A stretch of DNA of 12,696 nucleotides, from NCBI GenBank assembly GCA_937959285.1, contig CALGAR010000119.1:1-12696 (forward strand). The letters are read 5' to 3'. Each line of letters opens with the position of its first letter. Within the stretch, counting starts at the first letter, position 1. The DNA is from an uncultured Bryobacterales bacterium. Its GTDB lineage: Bacteria > Acidobacteriota > Terriglobia > Bryobacterales > Bryobacteraceae. The notes beneath the pieces were generated by a model. The model did no database searches and was not told the DNA's origin. It was given only the letters and a program-made list of their open reading frames with translations. Below are positions 6,951-12,696 of the stretch, piece after piece. The position numbers and the translations under genes are program-made.

Positions 6951-6976
6951 CCTCCTCGGGAGATAGACCCGGGAGG
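6951..6976 (-). promoter_or_regulatory. Intercistronic hairpin that contains the GerW ribosome binding site
   Basis: On the - strand transcript, CCTCCCGGG (6976 to 6968) pairs with CCCGAGGAGG (6960 to 6951) with a single bulged A, leaving a 7-base loop. The Shine-Dalgarno AGGAGG (6956 to 6951) is fully inside the 3' arm, 5 bases before the GTG start at 6945. The hairpin lies in the 42-base gap between the dehydratase stop and the GerW gene. It could limit translation of GerW and the coupled aldolase or mark a processing point. Confidence 0.55.
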
Positions 6977-6987
6977 CCGCTAGCGCG

Positions 6988-8214
6988 TTACCAGTCGACG
7001 ACGCTTCCGTCATCGGCATCATAGGTCTCGGGGTTGCGCCAGTCGTGACCAATCTTGTCTGCCATCGCGTTCTCGTCGAGTTCGATGCCGAGGCCCGGCT
7101 CCGTTGGCAGCTCCAGATAACCGTCGCGCACCCGGAACGGTTTCTTCAGATAGCCCTCTCCGAGTGACACTTGCTCCTGAATCAGGAAGTTTGGAATGGA
7201 AGCGGCAAGCTGAACGCCTGCTGCCAGCGAAATCGGCCCTAGCGGGTTGTGCGGGGCAATGCTTGCGTAGTAGGCCTCGGCCATACCCGCAATCAAGCGG
7301 CATTCTGTGATTCCGCCAGCGTGGCAGAGGTCCGGCTGGAGTATGGTTGCTGCTTTCTTTTCCAGGACTTCGCGGAAACCCCACTTCGTGAAGACGCGCT
7401 CACCCGTGGCGATCGGAAGATGGGTGCTTCGCGCAATTTCAGCCATAATGTCGTGGTTCTGCGCCTGGCATGGCTCCTCGATGAACATCGGGTTGTAGGG
7501 CTCGAGCCCTTTGATGAGCATCTTGGCGTGCGCCGGACTGATTGCGCCGTGGAAGTCGACCGCAAGGTCGACGTTGTTGCCGACTGTCTGACGGAGCTCG
7601 GCAAACTTCTCCACTGCGTACTGCACTTCCGCGGGCGTCTCGACATAGCGGGCCGGACGGCGTTTGGCTGGACCGGTCTTGAAGGCCGTGAATCCCTCTT
7701 TGATGGCAGCCTTCATCTGGTCCGGTGTACGGGCATGTGCATAAACCCGGACCCGGGTGCGCGTGGGACCGCCAAGCAGCTCGTAAACGGGCACGCCGAG
7801 CGCTTTGCCCTTGATATCCCACAATGCCTGATCAATGCCGCTGAGGGCGCTGGTCAGGATCGGGCCGCCCCGGTAGAAGGCGTGGCGGTAGATGGCCTGC
7901 CAGTGATGGGCCACTTGTCTCGGATCTTTGCCAACAAGATAAGGCTCAATCTCCTTGATCGCAGTCGCGCAGGTGAGCGCGCGGCCTTCCGTCACCGGTT
8001 CTCCAAGGCCGGTGATCCCCGCGTTGGTGTGAATCTTCAGAAAAAGCCAGCGGGGCTTCACCAGAAAGGTCTCGAGTTTTGTAATCTTTAGCGGCTCTTT
8101 GGCGCGAATCGGCGCATTGTGATCCAACTGCTGCGCCTTCGCTTCAGCCTGATTTAACGCGGCCCATCCCAGGCCAGCAATACCCGCAATGAGGGAGCGG
8201 CGAGAATGACTCAT
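6988..8214 (-). CDS. D-galactonate dehydratase-like enzyme of the enolase superfamily, with Tat signal
   Basis: A 408-residue mandelate racemase/enolase-superfamily protein closest in pattern to DgoD, which dehydrates D-galactonate to 2-keto-3-deoxy-D-galactonate. Metal ligands Asp220, Glu246 and Glu272 and catalytic His222 and His322 all sit at a constant offset of +37 from DgoD Asp183, Glu209, Glu235, His185 and His285. The C-terminal DWRNP...SVVDW ending is also DgoD-like. The extra N-terminus, SRRSLIAGIAGLGWAALNQ then AEAKA (4-27), looks like a twin-arginine signal peptide with a cleavage site. That would place the enzyme in the periplasm, unlike cytoplasmic DgoD. There is no ATG between the signal and the fold that would give a cytosolic form. 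ATG at 8214 has GGAG at 8221-8224, six bases away. Specificity for galactonate is inferred, so no symbol is given. Confidence 0.88.
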   Translation of the reverse strand: MSHSRRSLIAGIAGLGWAALNQAEAKAQQLDHNAPIRAKEPLKITKLETFLVKPRWLFLKIHTNAGITGLGEPVTEGRALTCATAIKEIEPYLVGKDPRQVAHHWQAIYRHAFYRGGPILTSALSGIDQALWDIKGKALGVPVYELLGGPTRTRVRVYAHARTPDQMKAAIKEGFTAFKTGPAKRRPARYVETPAEVQYAVEKFAELRQTVGNNVDLAVDFHGAISPAHAKMLIKGLEPYNPMFIEEPCQAQNHDIMAEIARSTHLPIATGERVFTKWGFREVLEKKAATILQPDLCHAGGITECRLIAGMAEAYYASIAPHNPLGPISLAAGVQLAASIPNFLIQEQVSLGEGYLKKPFRVRDGYLELPTEPGLGIELDENAMADKIGHDWRNPETYDADDGSVVDW

Positions 8215-8237
8215 GATAATCTCCAGGTCAGAAACAC

Positions 8238-8265
8238 TCTATAATTCGGGCAGATCTTAACGCAA
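8238..8265 (-). promoter_or_regulatory. Possible promoter of the dehydratase-GerW-aldolase genes
   Basis: Within the 69-base gap between the methyltransferase stop and the dehydratase start, the - strand carries TTGCGT (8265 to 8260), a 16-base spacer and TATAGA (8243 to 8238). The dehydratase ATG is 23 bases downstream with GGAG in between. The -35 match is weak, so this is a modest call. The + strand reading of the same bases contains TATAAT, but no + gene follows it. Confidence 0.35.
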
Positions 8266-8283
8266 GCACGCGGGGCTATCCGC

Positions 8284-8985
8284 TTATCGCTTTAGGGCCC
8301 ACTGAATGGCCAGACCGCCAAATACCAGAGAGCGCGTCCGCACCTCTTCGTATCCTAAAGCCTCGAGCAACGCCGCAAGCTTGGCGATGGTCGTGAAGGT
8401 ACGCAACGAATCAGGAATGTAAGTGTAAATGCGAGCTTTGCCGTGCAGGATCAGCCCCCAGAACGCCCCCTGAAGATAGAGATACCCAAGATACAGCCAC
8501 CGCCACAGCCTTGGTTCCGGCAAGAAAAAGTCATAGATGACAAGGCTTCCTCCCGGTTTCAGGACGCGTCGGAGCTCGCGGAGAGCAGCCTGCAAGTCCG
8601 GAAAGTTGCGAAGGCCAAAGCCAACGAAGGCCGCATCGAACATCCCGTCGGAGAAAGGCAGCAGCATCGCATCTCCGCAAACTGCCTCGGATAGCCCGCG
8701 GATCTTTCCATACACGAGCATTGAGTGGGTCAAATCGACTGCGATCGGGCGCGCCGCTGGATCGCACTCACGCACGAGGAGGGAGAAATCGCCCGTGCCG
8801 CTGGCGAGGTCGAGAACAGTAGCGCCCGGCGGCAGATTCGCCTTCTGAACGGCATCGCGCTTCCACTTTCGGTCAAGCCCAGCCGAGAAGGCACGCGTAA
8901 CAAAGTCGTAGCGCGGGGCGATGGTGTCGAACATCGCCCGCATCAGCCGCGAGTCTTGCTTCTCCCTCGGGACTTTCACATTCAC
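8284..8985 (-). CDS. UbiE/MenG-family quinone C-methyltransferase
   Basis: A 233-residue class I SAM-dependent methyltransferase. The family opening MFDTIAPRYDFVTRAFSAGLDRKWKR is near the N-terminus. The SAM-binding motif I is VLDLASGTGDF, later motifs are CGDAMLLPFSDGMFDAAFVGFGLRN and ELRRVLKPGGSLVIYDF, and IYTYIPDSLRTF sits in the C-terminal part. UbiE/MenG enzymes make the C-methylation step in menaquinone or ubiquinone synthesis at the inner membrane; menaquinone is expected in Acidobacteriota. The GTG at 8985 is chosen because it overlaps the symporter stop as GTGA; a second GTG lies two codons later. The frame stays open upstream to 9327, but that part is a shadow of the symporter gene. 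It is the only gene in this - strand block without an obvious sugar link. Confidence 0.86.
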   Translation of the reverse strand: MNVKVPREKQDSRLMRAMFDTIAPRYDFVTRAFSAGLDRKWKRDAVQKANLPPGATVLDLASGTGDFSLLVRECDPAARPIAVDLTHSMLVYGKIRGLSEAVCGDAMLLPFSDGMFDAAFVGFGLRNFPDLQAALRELRRVLKPGGSLVIYDFFLPEPRLWRWLYLGYLYLQGAFWGLILHGKARIYTYIPDSLRTFTTIAKLAALLEALGYEEVRTRSLVFGGLAIQWALKR

Positions 8986-10550
8986 ATGAAGTGATACCAA
9001 AGGCCCACGATCACAATGGCAATCATGCCTGTCAGCGCCGCATTGCCCCACTGAGGCGAGCGCACGCCGGTCCACTCGAACGTGAGGCCCTCGATCTGCG
9101 CGGCCGCAGGCCGCTGGCTCATCTTGCTGACAGTTACCATCAGAACGACGCACACCAGGAAGACGATCACGCTGAAATTGAGGAAGCTGAACTGGACAAC
9201 CGCGTTGAGGGGCCCCAGGTCCCAACCTAACGCATTGTGGAGGATATCGAGCAGAAAACGGCTCGCGCCAACAATTCCACCGAAGATCAATGTCGTGATG
9301 GCGGCTCGTGCGGTAGCGCCGCGCCAAAGAATTCCTGTCAGGAACGTTGCTGTAATCGGAGCTCCCACATAAGCCTGGACGCTTTGCAGGTACTGGTAGA
9401 CCTCGTTGTTGAGGTAGCGAATGAAAGGAATCCAGGCAATGCTGATCACGACGATGGCGGCCGTCATCAGCCGCCCGACAAGCACGAGTCTGCGCTCAGA
9501 TGCGTCCGGCCGGAGCTTCTTGTAAATGTCCATGGTGATCAGCGTGGAGCAGGAATTGAAGACGGAGCTCAACGACGACATCAGTGCGGCCAGCAGCGCA
9601 GCCACCATGAGTCCGGTAAGTCCTTCGGGCAGGAGCCGAAGCACCAACAGCGGGTAAGCGTTGTCCCCCGTCACCTCGTTCGGCCAGAGAGCCTTGGCGA
9701 TCAGACCGGGCAGCACCAGGATGAATACCGGAAGAATCTTCAGGCCGGAACAGAACAGGGCTCCACGGCGAGCGTGCTCGACGTTCTTCGCACTCAGCGT
9801 TTTCTGGACGATCACCTGATCCGTGCACCAATACCAGATTCCCAGGATGAGCGTTCCGAACGTGGTGCCAAGCCACGGGTAGACGGGGTGATCGATGGGC
9901 TTGATCATGTGGAAGAAATCGGGGGGAAGCGCCTCCCGCAGCCCCGCAAAGCCGCCCGCCTTATCCAATCCCAGCACTGTCAGCACTATAGCCCCGCCGA
10001 CCAAAATCACGGATTGAAAGAGATCGGTGTAAATAACAGCGGCCAGACCTCCTAAGACGGTGTATACGCCAGTCGCAATGACAAGCAGCACCGCGGAGGT
10101 CATGTAATCCCAGCCGAACACCTCGCGGATGAGAATCGCGCCTGCAAACAGCGACACGGAGATCTTCGTGAAGATGTAGGCGAATAGGGAGACCGCGGTC
10201 AGATACCAGCGGCAGCTCGGACCGTACCGCCGTTCGAGGAACTCCGGCATGGTATAGACCTTGCTCTTCAGGTAGTGCGGGACAAAAAGCCAGGCCAGCA
10301 GGAAGAGGCAAATGCTCGCCGACCACTCGTAGCAGCCCACGGCCAGCCCGCTTGAGGCGCCGGAACCGGCCAGTCCGATGAAATGCTCGCTCCCGATATT
10401 CGTGGAGAAGAGCGAGGCGCCAATGGCAAACCACCCGACGCCCCCGCCGGCAAGGAAGTACTCGCGCGCCGTGCGCTCGCGCCGGGAGTGATAAAAACCG
10501 ATCGCAAAGACTATCAGAAAGTAGGCGGCTATGATGGCTGTATCAAGCAT
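8982..10550 (-). CDS. Sodium/sugar symporter of the SGLT (SSS) family
   Basis: A 522-residue solute:sodium symporter with about 13-14 hydrophobic segments. Its signature blocks resemble animal SGLT proteins: SLFSTNIGSEHFIGLAGSG (46-64), TMPEFLERRYGP (100-111), YIFTKIS (125-131), GGLAAVIYTD (167-176), YWCTDQVIVQ (240-249) and MSSLSSVFNSCSTLITMDIY (324-343). Sugar-site residues recalled for human SGLT1 appear conserved: His56 (H83), Glu75 (E102), Tyr240/Trp241 (Y290/W291), Lys271 (K321) and Gln389 (Q457). Na+-driven uptake of a hexose is therefore likely; a sugar acid is possible from the neighbours. The start at 10550 puts the first membrane segment at the N-terminus; an in-frame ATG at 10580 would add MHERSIYSCL and abut the divergent sulfatase ATG. 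The stop overlaps the methyltransferase GTG. Confidence 0.92.
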   Translation of the reverse strand: MLDTAIIAAYFLIVFAIGFYHSRRERTAREYFLAGGGVGWFAIGASLFSTNIGSEHFIGLAGSGASSGLAVGCYEWSASICLFLLAWLFVPHYLKSKVYTMPEFLERRYGPSCRWYLTAVSLFAYIFTKISVSLFAGAILIREVFGWDYMTSAVLLVIATGVYTVLGGLAAVIYTDLFQSVILVGGAIVLTVLGLDKAGGFAGLREALPPDFFHMIKPIDHPVYPWLGTTFGTLILGIWYWCTDQVIVQKTLSAKNVEHARRGALFCSGLKILPVFILVLPGLIAKALWPNEVTGDNAYPLLVLRLLPEGLTGLMVAALLAALMSSLSSVFNSCSTLITMDIYKKLRPDASERRLVLVGRLMTAAIVVISIAWIPFIRYLNNEVYQYLQSVQAYVGAPITATFLTGILWRGATARAAITTLIFGGIVGASRFLLDILHNALGWDLGPLNAVVQFSFLNFSVIVFLVCVVLMVTVSKMSQRPAAAQIEGLTFEWTGVRSPQWGNAALTGMIAIVIVGLWYHFM

Positions 10551-10574
10551 GAGACACGAGTATATACTTCTCTC
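10551..10574. promoter_or_regulatory. 24-base divergent start region with a palindromic -10-like element
   Basis: AGTATATACT (10559-10568) is a perfect 10-base palindrome, so TATACT can be read as a -10 box in both directions: 10563-10568 on + and 10564-10559 on -. The sulfatase ATG lies 6 bases beyond it on + and the symporter ATG 8 bases beyond it on -. If these are real -10 boxes, both mRNAs would begin at or near their start codons. No clear -35 box or Shine-Dalgarno was found for either gene. Confidence 0.4.
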
Positions 10575-11924
10575 ATGCATCGCCGTGAATTCCTTGCGAC
10601 GCTGACCGCCGGCGGCCTAATGGCGCAGCAGGCTCCGGCGAGGAAGCCGAACGTCATCCTGATCCTCGCCGACGACCTCGGTTACGGTGACCTCGGCTGT
10701 TACGGGCAGAAGCAGATTCAGACGCCGAACATCGACCGCCTGGCGGCGGAGGGAGTTCGATTTACTCAGGCGTATGCCGGCAGCACCGTTTGCGCACCGT
10801 CACGTTGCTGCCTGATGACTGGCAAGCACACAGGCCACGCCCGGGTACGCGGCAACGCGGGCCGCGATGCCTCGCTCACGCTGGAGGACGTGACCGTTAG
10901 CGAGATCTTCAAGAAAGCAGGCTACCGTACGGGGCTTTTTGGAAAGTGGTCGCTCGGCGGGCTGGATACGCCGGGCTATCCCACCAAGCGGGGTTTCGAC
11001 GAGTGGTTCGGCTATTTCAGCCAAAGACACGCGCACAACTACTTCCCCGAACATTTGCTCGACGGCGATCATGAAGTGCTGCTGAACGGCAATTTCGGCG
11101 CCCAGAAGAAAGACTACGCGCACGACCTGTTTACGAAACGCGCTCTTCAGTTCCTGGAGGCGGACGATCCGCGGCCGTTCTTCCTGCACGTCTGCTATAC
11201 CATCCCGCATGCCAACAATGAGTTGGGCCGCGACACGGGTAATGGAATGGAGATTCCGGACAACGCGCCGTACACCAACCGCCCCTGGCCCGAACCAGAA
11301 AAGAACTTCGCGGCCATGATCACTCACATGGACCGCGACATCGGCCGCATTATGGAGCAGTTGAAGAAACGTGGGCTGGATCAAAACACGCTCGTGATCT
11401 TTACAAGCGACAACGGCCCGCACCGAGAGGGAGGGCACGATCCCGATTTCTTCAAAAGCGGCGGCCCGTTGAGAGGCATCAAACGCGACCTGTACGAAGG
11501 CGGCATTCGAGTTCCGGCGATTGTACGGTGGCGGGGAACGATTCCAGAAGGGACCGTCAGCGACCACCCCTGGGCATTCTGGGACTTCCTTCCGACAGTC
11601 GCCGAGCTGACCGGGCAGCCCGTTCCGCGGGACACCGATGGCATTTCGGTCCTGCCCGCCCTCCTTGGAAAGGCACAGCGCCGGCACGAGTTCTTCTACT
11701 GGGAATTCCACGAACGCGGCTTCGCCCAAGCCGTCCGTATGGGCGACTGGAAGGCCGTGCGGTTCGGGCTCAACAAGCCTCTGGAGCTGTACGACCTGAA
11801 GAAGGACCCCGGGGAGAAGAACAATGTTGCGGCGCGGCACCCCGATGTCGTAGCCCGCATTGAGAAATATCTGGCAGCTGCAAGGACAGAGTCCGAGCTG
11901 TTTCCGATTCGGGAAAAATCCTAA
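10575..11924 (+). CDS. Type I sulfatase (arylsulfatase family) with Tat signal
   Basis: A 449-residue formylglycine-dependent sulfatase. The N-terminus HRREFLATLTAGGLMAQQ fits a twin-arginine signal, so export to the periplasm is expected. The metal and active-site residues are in place: Asp33/Asp34 in ILADDLGYGD, Cys73 in the CAPSR motif (converted to formylglycine by a maturase), Arg77, Lys124 in FGKW, His212 in IPHA, Asp279/Asn280 in SDNG and Lys303 in GIKRDLYEGGIRVP. It hydrolyses a sulfate ester, probably on a carbohydrate; the exact substrate cannot be read. The ATG at 10575 is chosen because the signal peptide begins there; open frame back to 10383 is antisense to the symporter. Divergence from a sugar symporter gene suggests a shared role in using a sulfated sugar. 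Confidence 0.94.
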   Translation: MHRREFLATLTAGGLMAQQAPARKPNVILILADDLGYGDLGCYGQKQIQTPNIDRLAAEGVRFTQAYAGSTVCAPSRCCLMTGKHTGHARVRGNAGRDASLTLEDVTVSEIFKKAGYRTGLFGKWSLGGLDTPGYPTKRGFDEWFGYFSQRHAHNYFPEHLLDGDHEVLLNGNFGAQKKDYAHDLFTKRALQFLEADDPRPFFLHVCYTIPHANNELGRDTGNGMEIPDNAPYTNRPWPEPEKNFAAMITHMDRDIGRIMEQLKKRGLDQNTLVIFTSDNGPHREGGHDPDFFKSGGPLRGIKRDLYEGGIRVPAIVRWRGTIPEGTVSDHPWAFWDFLPTVAELTGQPVPRDTDGISVLPALLGKAQRRHEFFYWEFHERGFAQAVRMGDWKAVRFGLNKPLELYDLKKDPGEKNNVAARHPDVVARIEKYLAAARTESELFPIREKS

Positions 11925-11952
11925 GCGCGAACGCCGCCGCTTCCCGGCCGGA

Positions 11953-11970
11953 CCAGAGGCTTCCCTCTGG
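11953..11970 (+). terminator. Hairpin after the sulfatase gene, possible terminator
   Basis: CCAGAGG (11953-11959) and CCTCTGG (11964-11970) form a perfect 7-base stem around a CTTC loop, 29 bases after the sulfatase stop and 27 before the next start. No T-tract follows, so intrinsic termination is uncertain; it may instead protect the mRNA 3' end. Confidence 0.38.
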
Positions 11971-11997
11971 CGAAATCCTCCAGTACTCTCTTGAGTG

Positions 11998-12450
11998 ATG
12001 ATCGTCGGCGCGGCGAGAGAAACAAGGCGCGGCGAGCGCCGGGTATCGCTGGTACCCGCGGCGGTACCGGCCCTGGTCAATGCTGGACATGAAGTACTGA
12101 TCGAGAAGGGCGCCGGTCAGCATGCAGGCTATCCGGACTCTGCCTACGTGGAAAAAGGCGCCCGCATCGCCGGCTCCCGTGGCGACATTTATTCACAGGC
12201 GGACATCGTACTCCGCATCCATGCGAGTGACACGAACCCCGGCGAGCTGCGCAGCGGGCAGAAGCTGATCGGATTCCTCGATCCCCTGAATGCGCCACGG
12301 ATCGTGCAAGACCTCGCTCCCTCCGGCGCGGATCTTTACAGCATGGAGCTAATTCCGCGCATCACGCGAGCACAGTCCATGGATGCGCTCTCATCGATGG
12401 CCACGGTGGCTGGCTACAAAGCCGCTGTGCTCGCCGCCGAGCGCCTGCCG
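11998..12450 (+). CDS. pntA: NAD(P) transhydrogenase alpha subunit, N-terminal part only
   Basis: The frame from ATG 11998 begins MIVGAARETRRGERRVSLVP, the opening typical of PntA and alanine dehydrogenase. It carries on through GAGQHAGYPDSAY, ADIVLRI, LIGFLDPLN and the PntA-specific block PRITRAQSMDALSSMATVAG. PntA is the NAD(H)-binding subunit of the proton-translocating transhydrogenase, which exchanges hydride between NAD(H) and NADP(H). An in-frame TGA at 11992 limits the start to GTG 11995 or ATG 11998. After GYKAAVLAAERLP, near 12449, the expected FFPMLMTAAGT-type continuation and Rossmann GxGxxG are absent. The frame stays open to the window end, but it encodes only the antisense of a glnD piece. 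About 150 residues are therefore genuine and the rest is cut off by an apparent chimeric join. Confidence 0.82.
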
Positions 12451-12696
12451 GGTTTTCAAGTACAGGTCTTCGAGCAGCTTGCCTTTCCAGGCATTCCAGA
12501 CCTTGGGGCTGGTGCCGCGGATGTCCGCCACGGGGAGCAGGTAGAGCGCCGTGAGGCGGCGCGTGTCTCCCACGAGCTGGGCGAAGTCTTGGATGACGCG
12601 CGGGTCGCTGAGGTCTTTCTTCTGGGCCACCGAGGAAAGCGTCAGGTGATGGCGGACCAGGAACTCCAGCAATTCCGCATCGGATTTCTCCAGGCC
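12441..12696 (-). pseudogene. glnD: Internal fragment of GlnD (PII uridylyltransferase), apparently from another genome
   Basis: Read on the - strand from the window edge, the frame encodes LEKSDAELLEFLVRHHLTLS, then AQKKDLSDP and ALYLLPVADIRGTSPKVWNA, ending near LEDLYLKTRQAL. This is the HD-domain region of GlnD, which adds and removes UMP on PII signalling proteins in response to glutamine. The block ADIRGTSPKVWNAWKGKLLEDLY is characteristic of proteobacterial, especially betaproteobacterial, GlnD. Both ends are missing: one at the window edge, the other at the join with pntA, after which the frame is only antisense of pntA until a stop at 12391. The left boundary is uncertain by about 15 bases. 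It is a real coding piece misplaced by assembly or, less likely, by recombination. Confidence 0.8.

Noticed and set aside
8986..9327. N-terminal extension of the UbiE-like methyltransferase
   Set aside because: Translation is Arg/Cys-rich shadow of the symporter; the GTG at 8985 forms a GTGA overlap and begins the family core.
10383..10574. N-terminal extension of the sulfatase
   Set aside because: The extension is antisense to the symporter's conserved first membrane segments, while the ATG at 10575 starts a clear Tat signal peptide.
10800..12080. 426-codon - strand frame over the sulfatase gene
   Set aside because: It is antisense to the conserved sulfatase core and crosses into pntA; no recognisable motifs.
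12451..12696. C-terminal continuation of PntA as a novel fused domain
   Set aside because: The translated + strand has no recognisable fold, while the opposite strand encodes a highly conserved GlnD segment, so the + frame is only its shadow.

Overview
The window looks like a piece of an Acidobacteriota genome, most likely near the Solibacter/Bryobacter group, from a metagenome-type contig. This is inferred from the moderately high GC, Tat-tagged sulfatase and dehydratase genes, an SGLT-type sodium symporter, and an elongation factor P whose loop carries Asn instead of Lys or Arg. No rRNA, tRNA, CRISPR array or insertion sequence was seen.

Left part (1-3537, + strand): the end of a Gfo/Idh/MocA oxidoreductase, then four tightly coupled genes for nucleotide-activated heptose: a GHMP heptose-phosphate kinase, a sugar-phosphate nucleotidyltransferase, a GmhA-like SIS protein and a GmhB-like HAD phosphatase. 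Every junction is a 4-base ATGA or GTGA stop/start overlap. Together they fit synthesis of GDP-D-glycero-D-manno-heptose for a surface glycan. The last gene overlaps the convergent efp gene by 19 bases.

Middle (3519-5869): efp (-) and guaB (+) are divergent across a 314-base non-coding stretch. efp has a good -10 box there. A small hairpin sits on the first codons of guaB.

Right-middle (5918-10550, - strand): in transcription order these are an SGLT-type Na+/sugar symporter, a UbiE/MenG methyltransferase, a Tat-tagged DgoD-like sugar-acid dehydratase, a GerW/YtfJ-family protein and a KDPG/KDPGal aldolase. Symporter, dehydratase and aldolase suggest uptake and breakdown of a sugar or sugar acid by a galactonate-type pathway; the 2-keto-3-deoxy sugar-acid kinase is not in the window. 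The GerW ribosome binding site lies inside a GC-rich hairpin, and GerW and the aldolase overlap by four bases.

Right end (10575-12696, + strand): a Tat-tagged type I sulfatase diverges from the symporter across only 24 bases centred on a 10-base palindrome. After it, the N-terminal part of an NAD(P) transhydrogenase alpha subunit begins. Near 12440-12455 its homology stops, and the rest of the window encodes, on the opposite strand, an internal piece of a proteobacterial-looking GlnD. This is most simply a chimeric assembly join.

No wholly new system is obvious. The best leads are the Asn-type EF-P, the apparently exported galactonate-type dehydratase with a GerW partner under a hairpin, the divergent SIS isomerase in the heptose operon, and the chimeric end.
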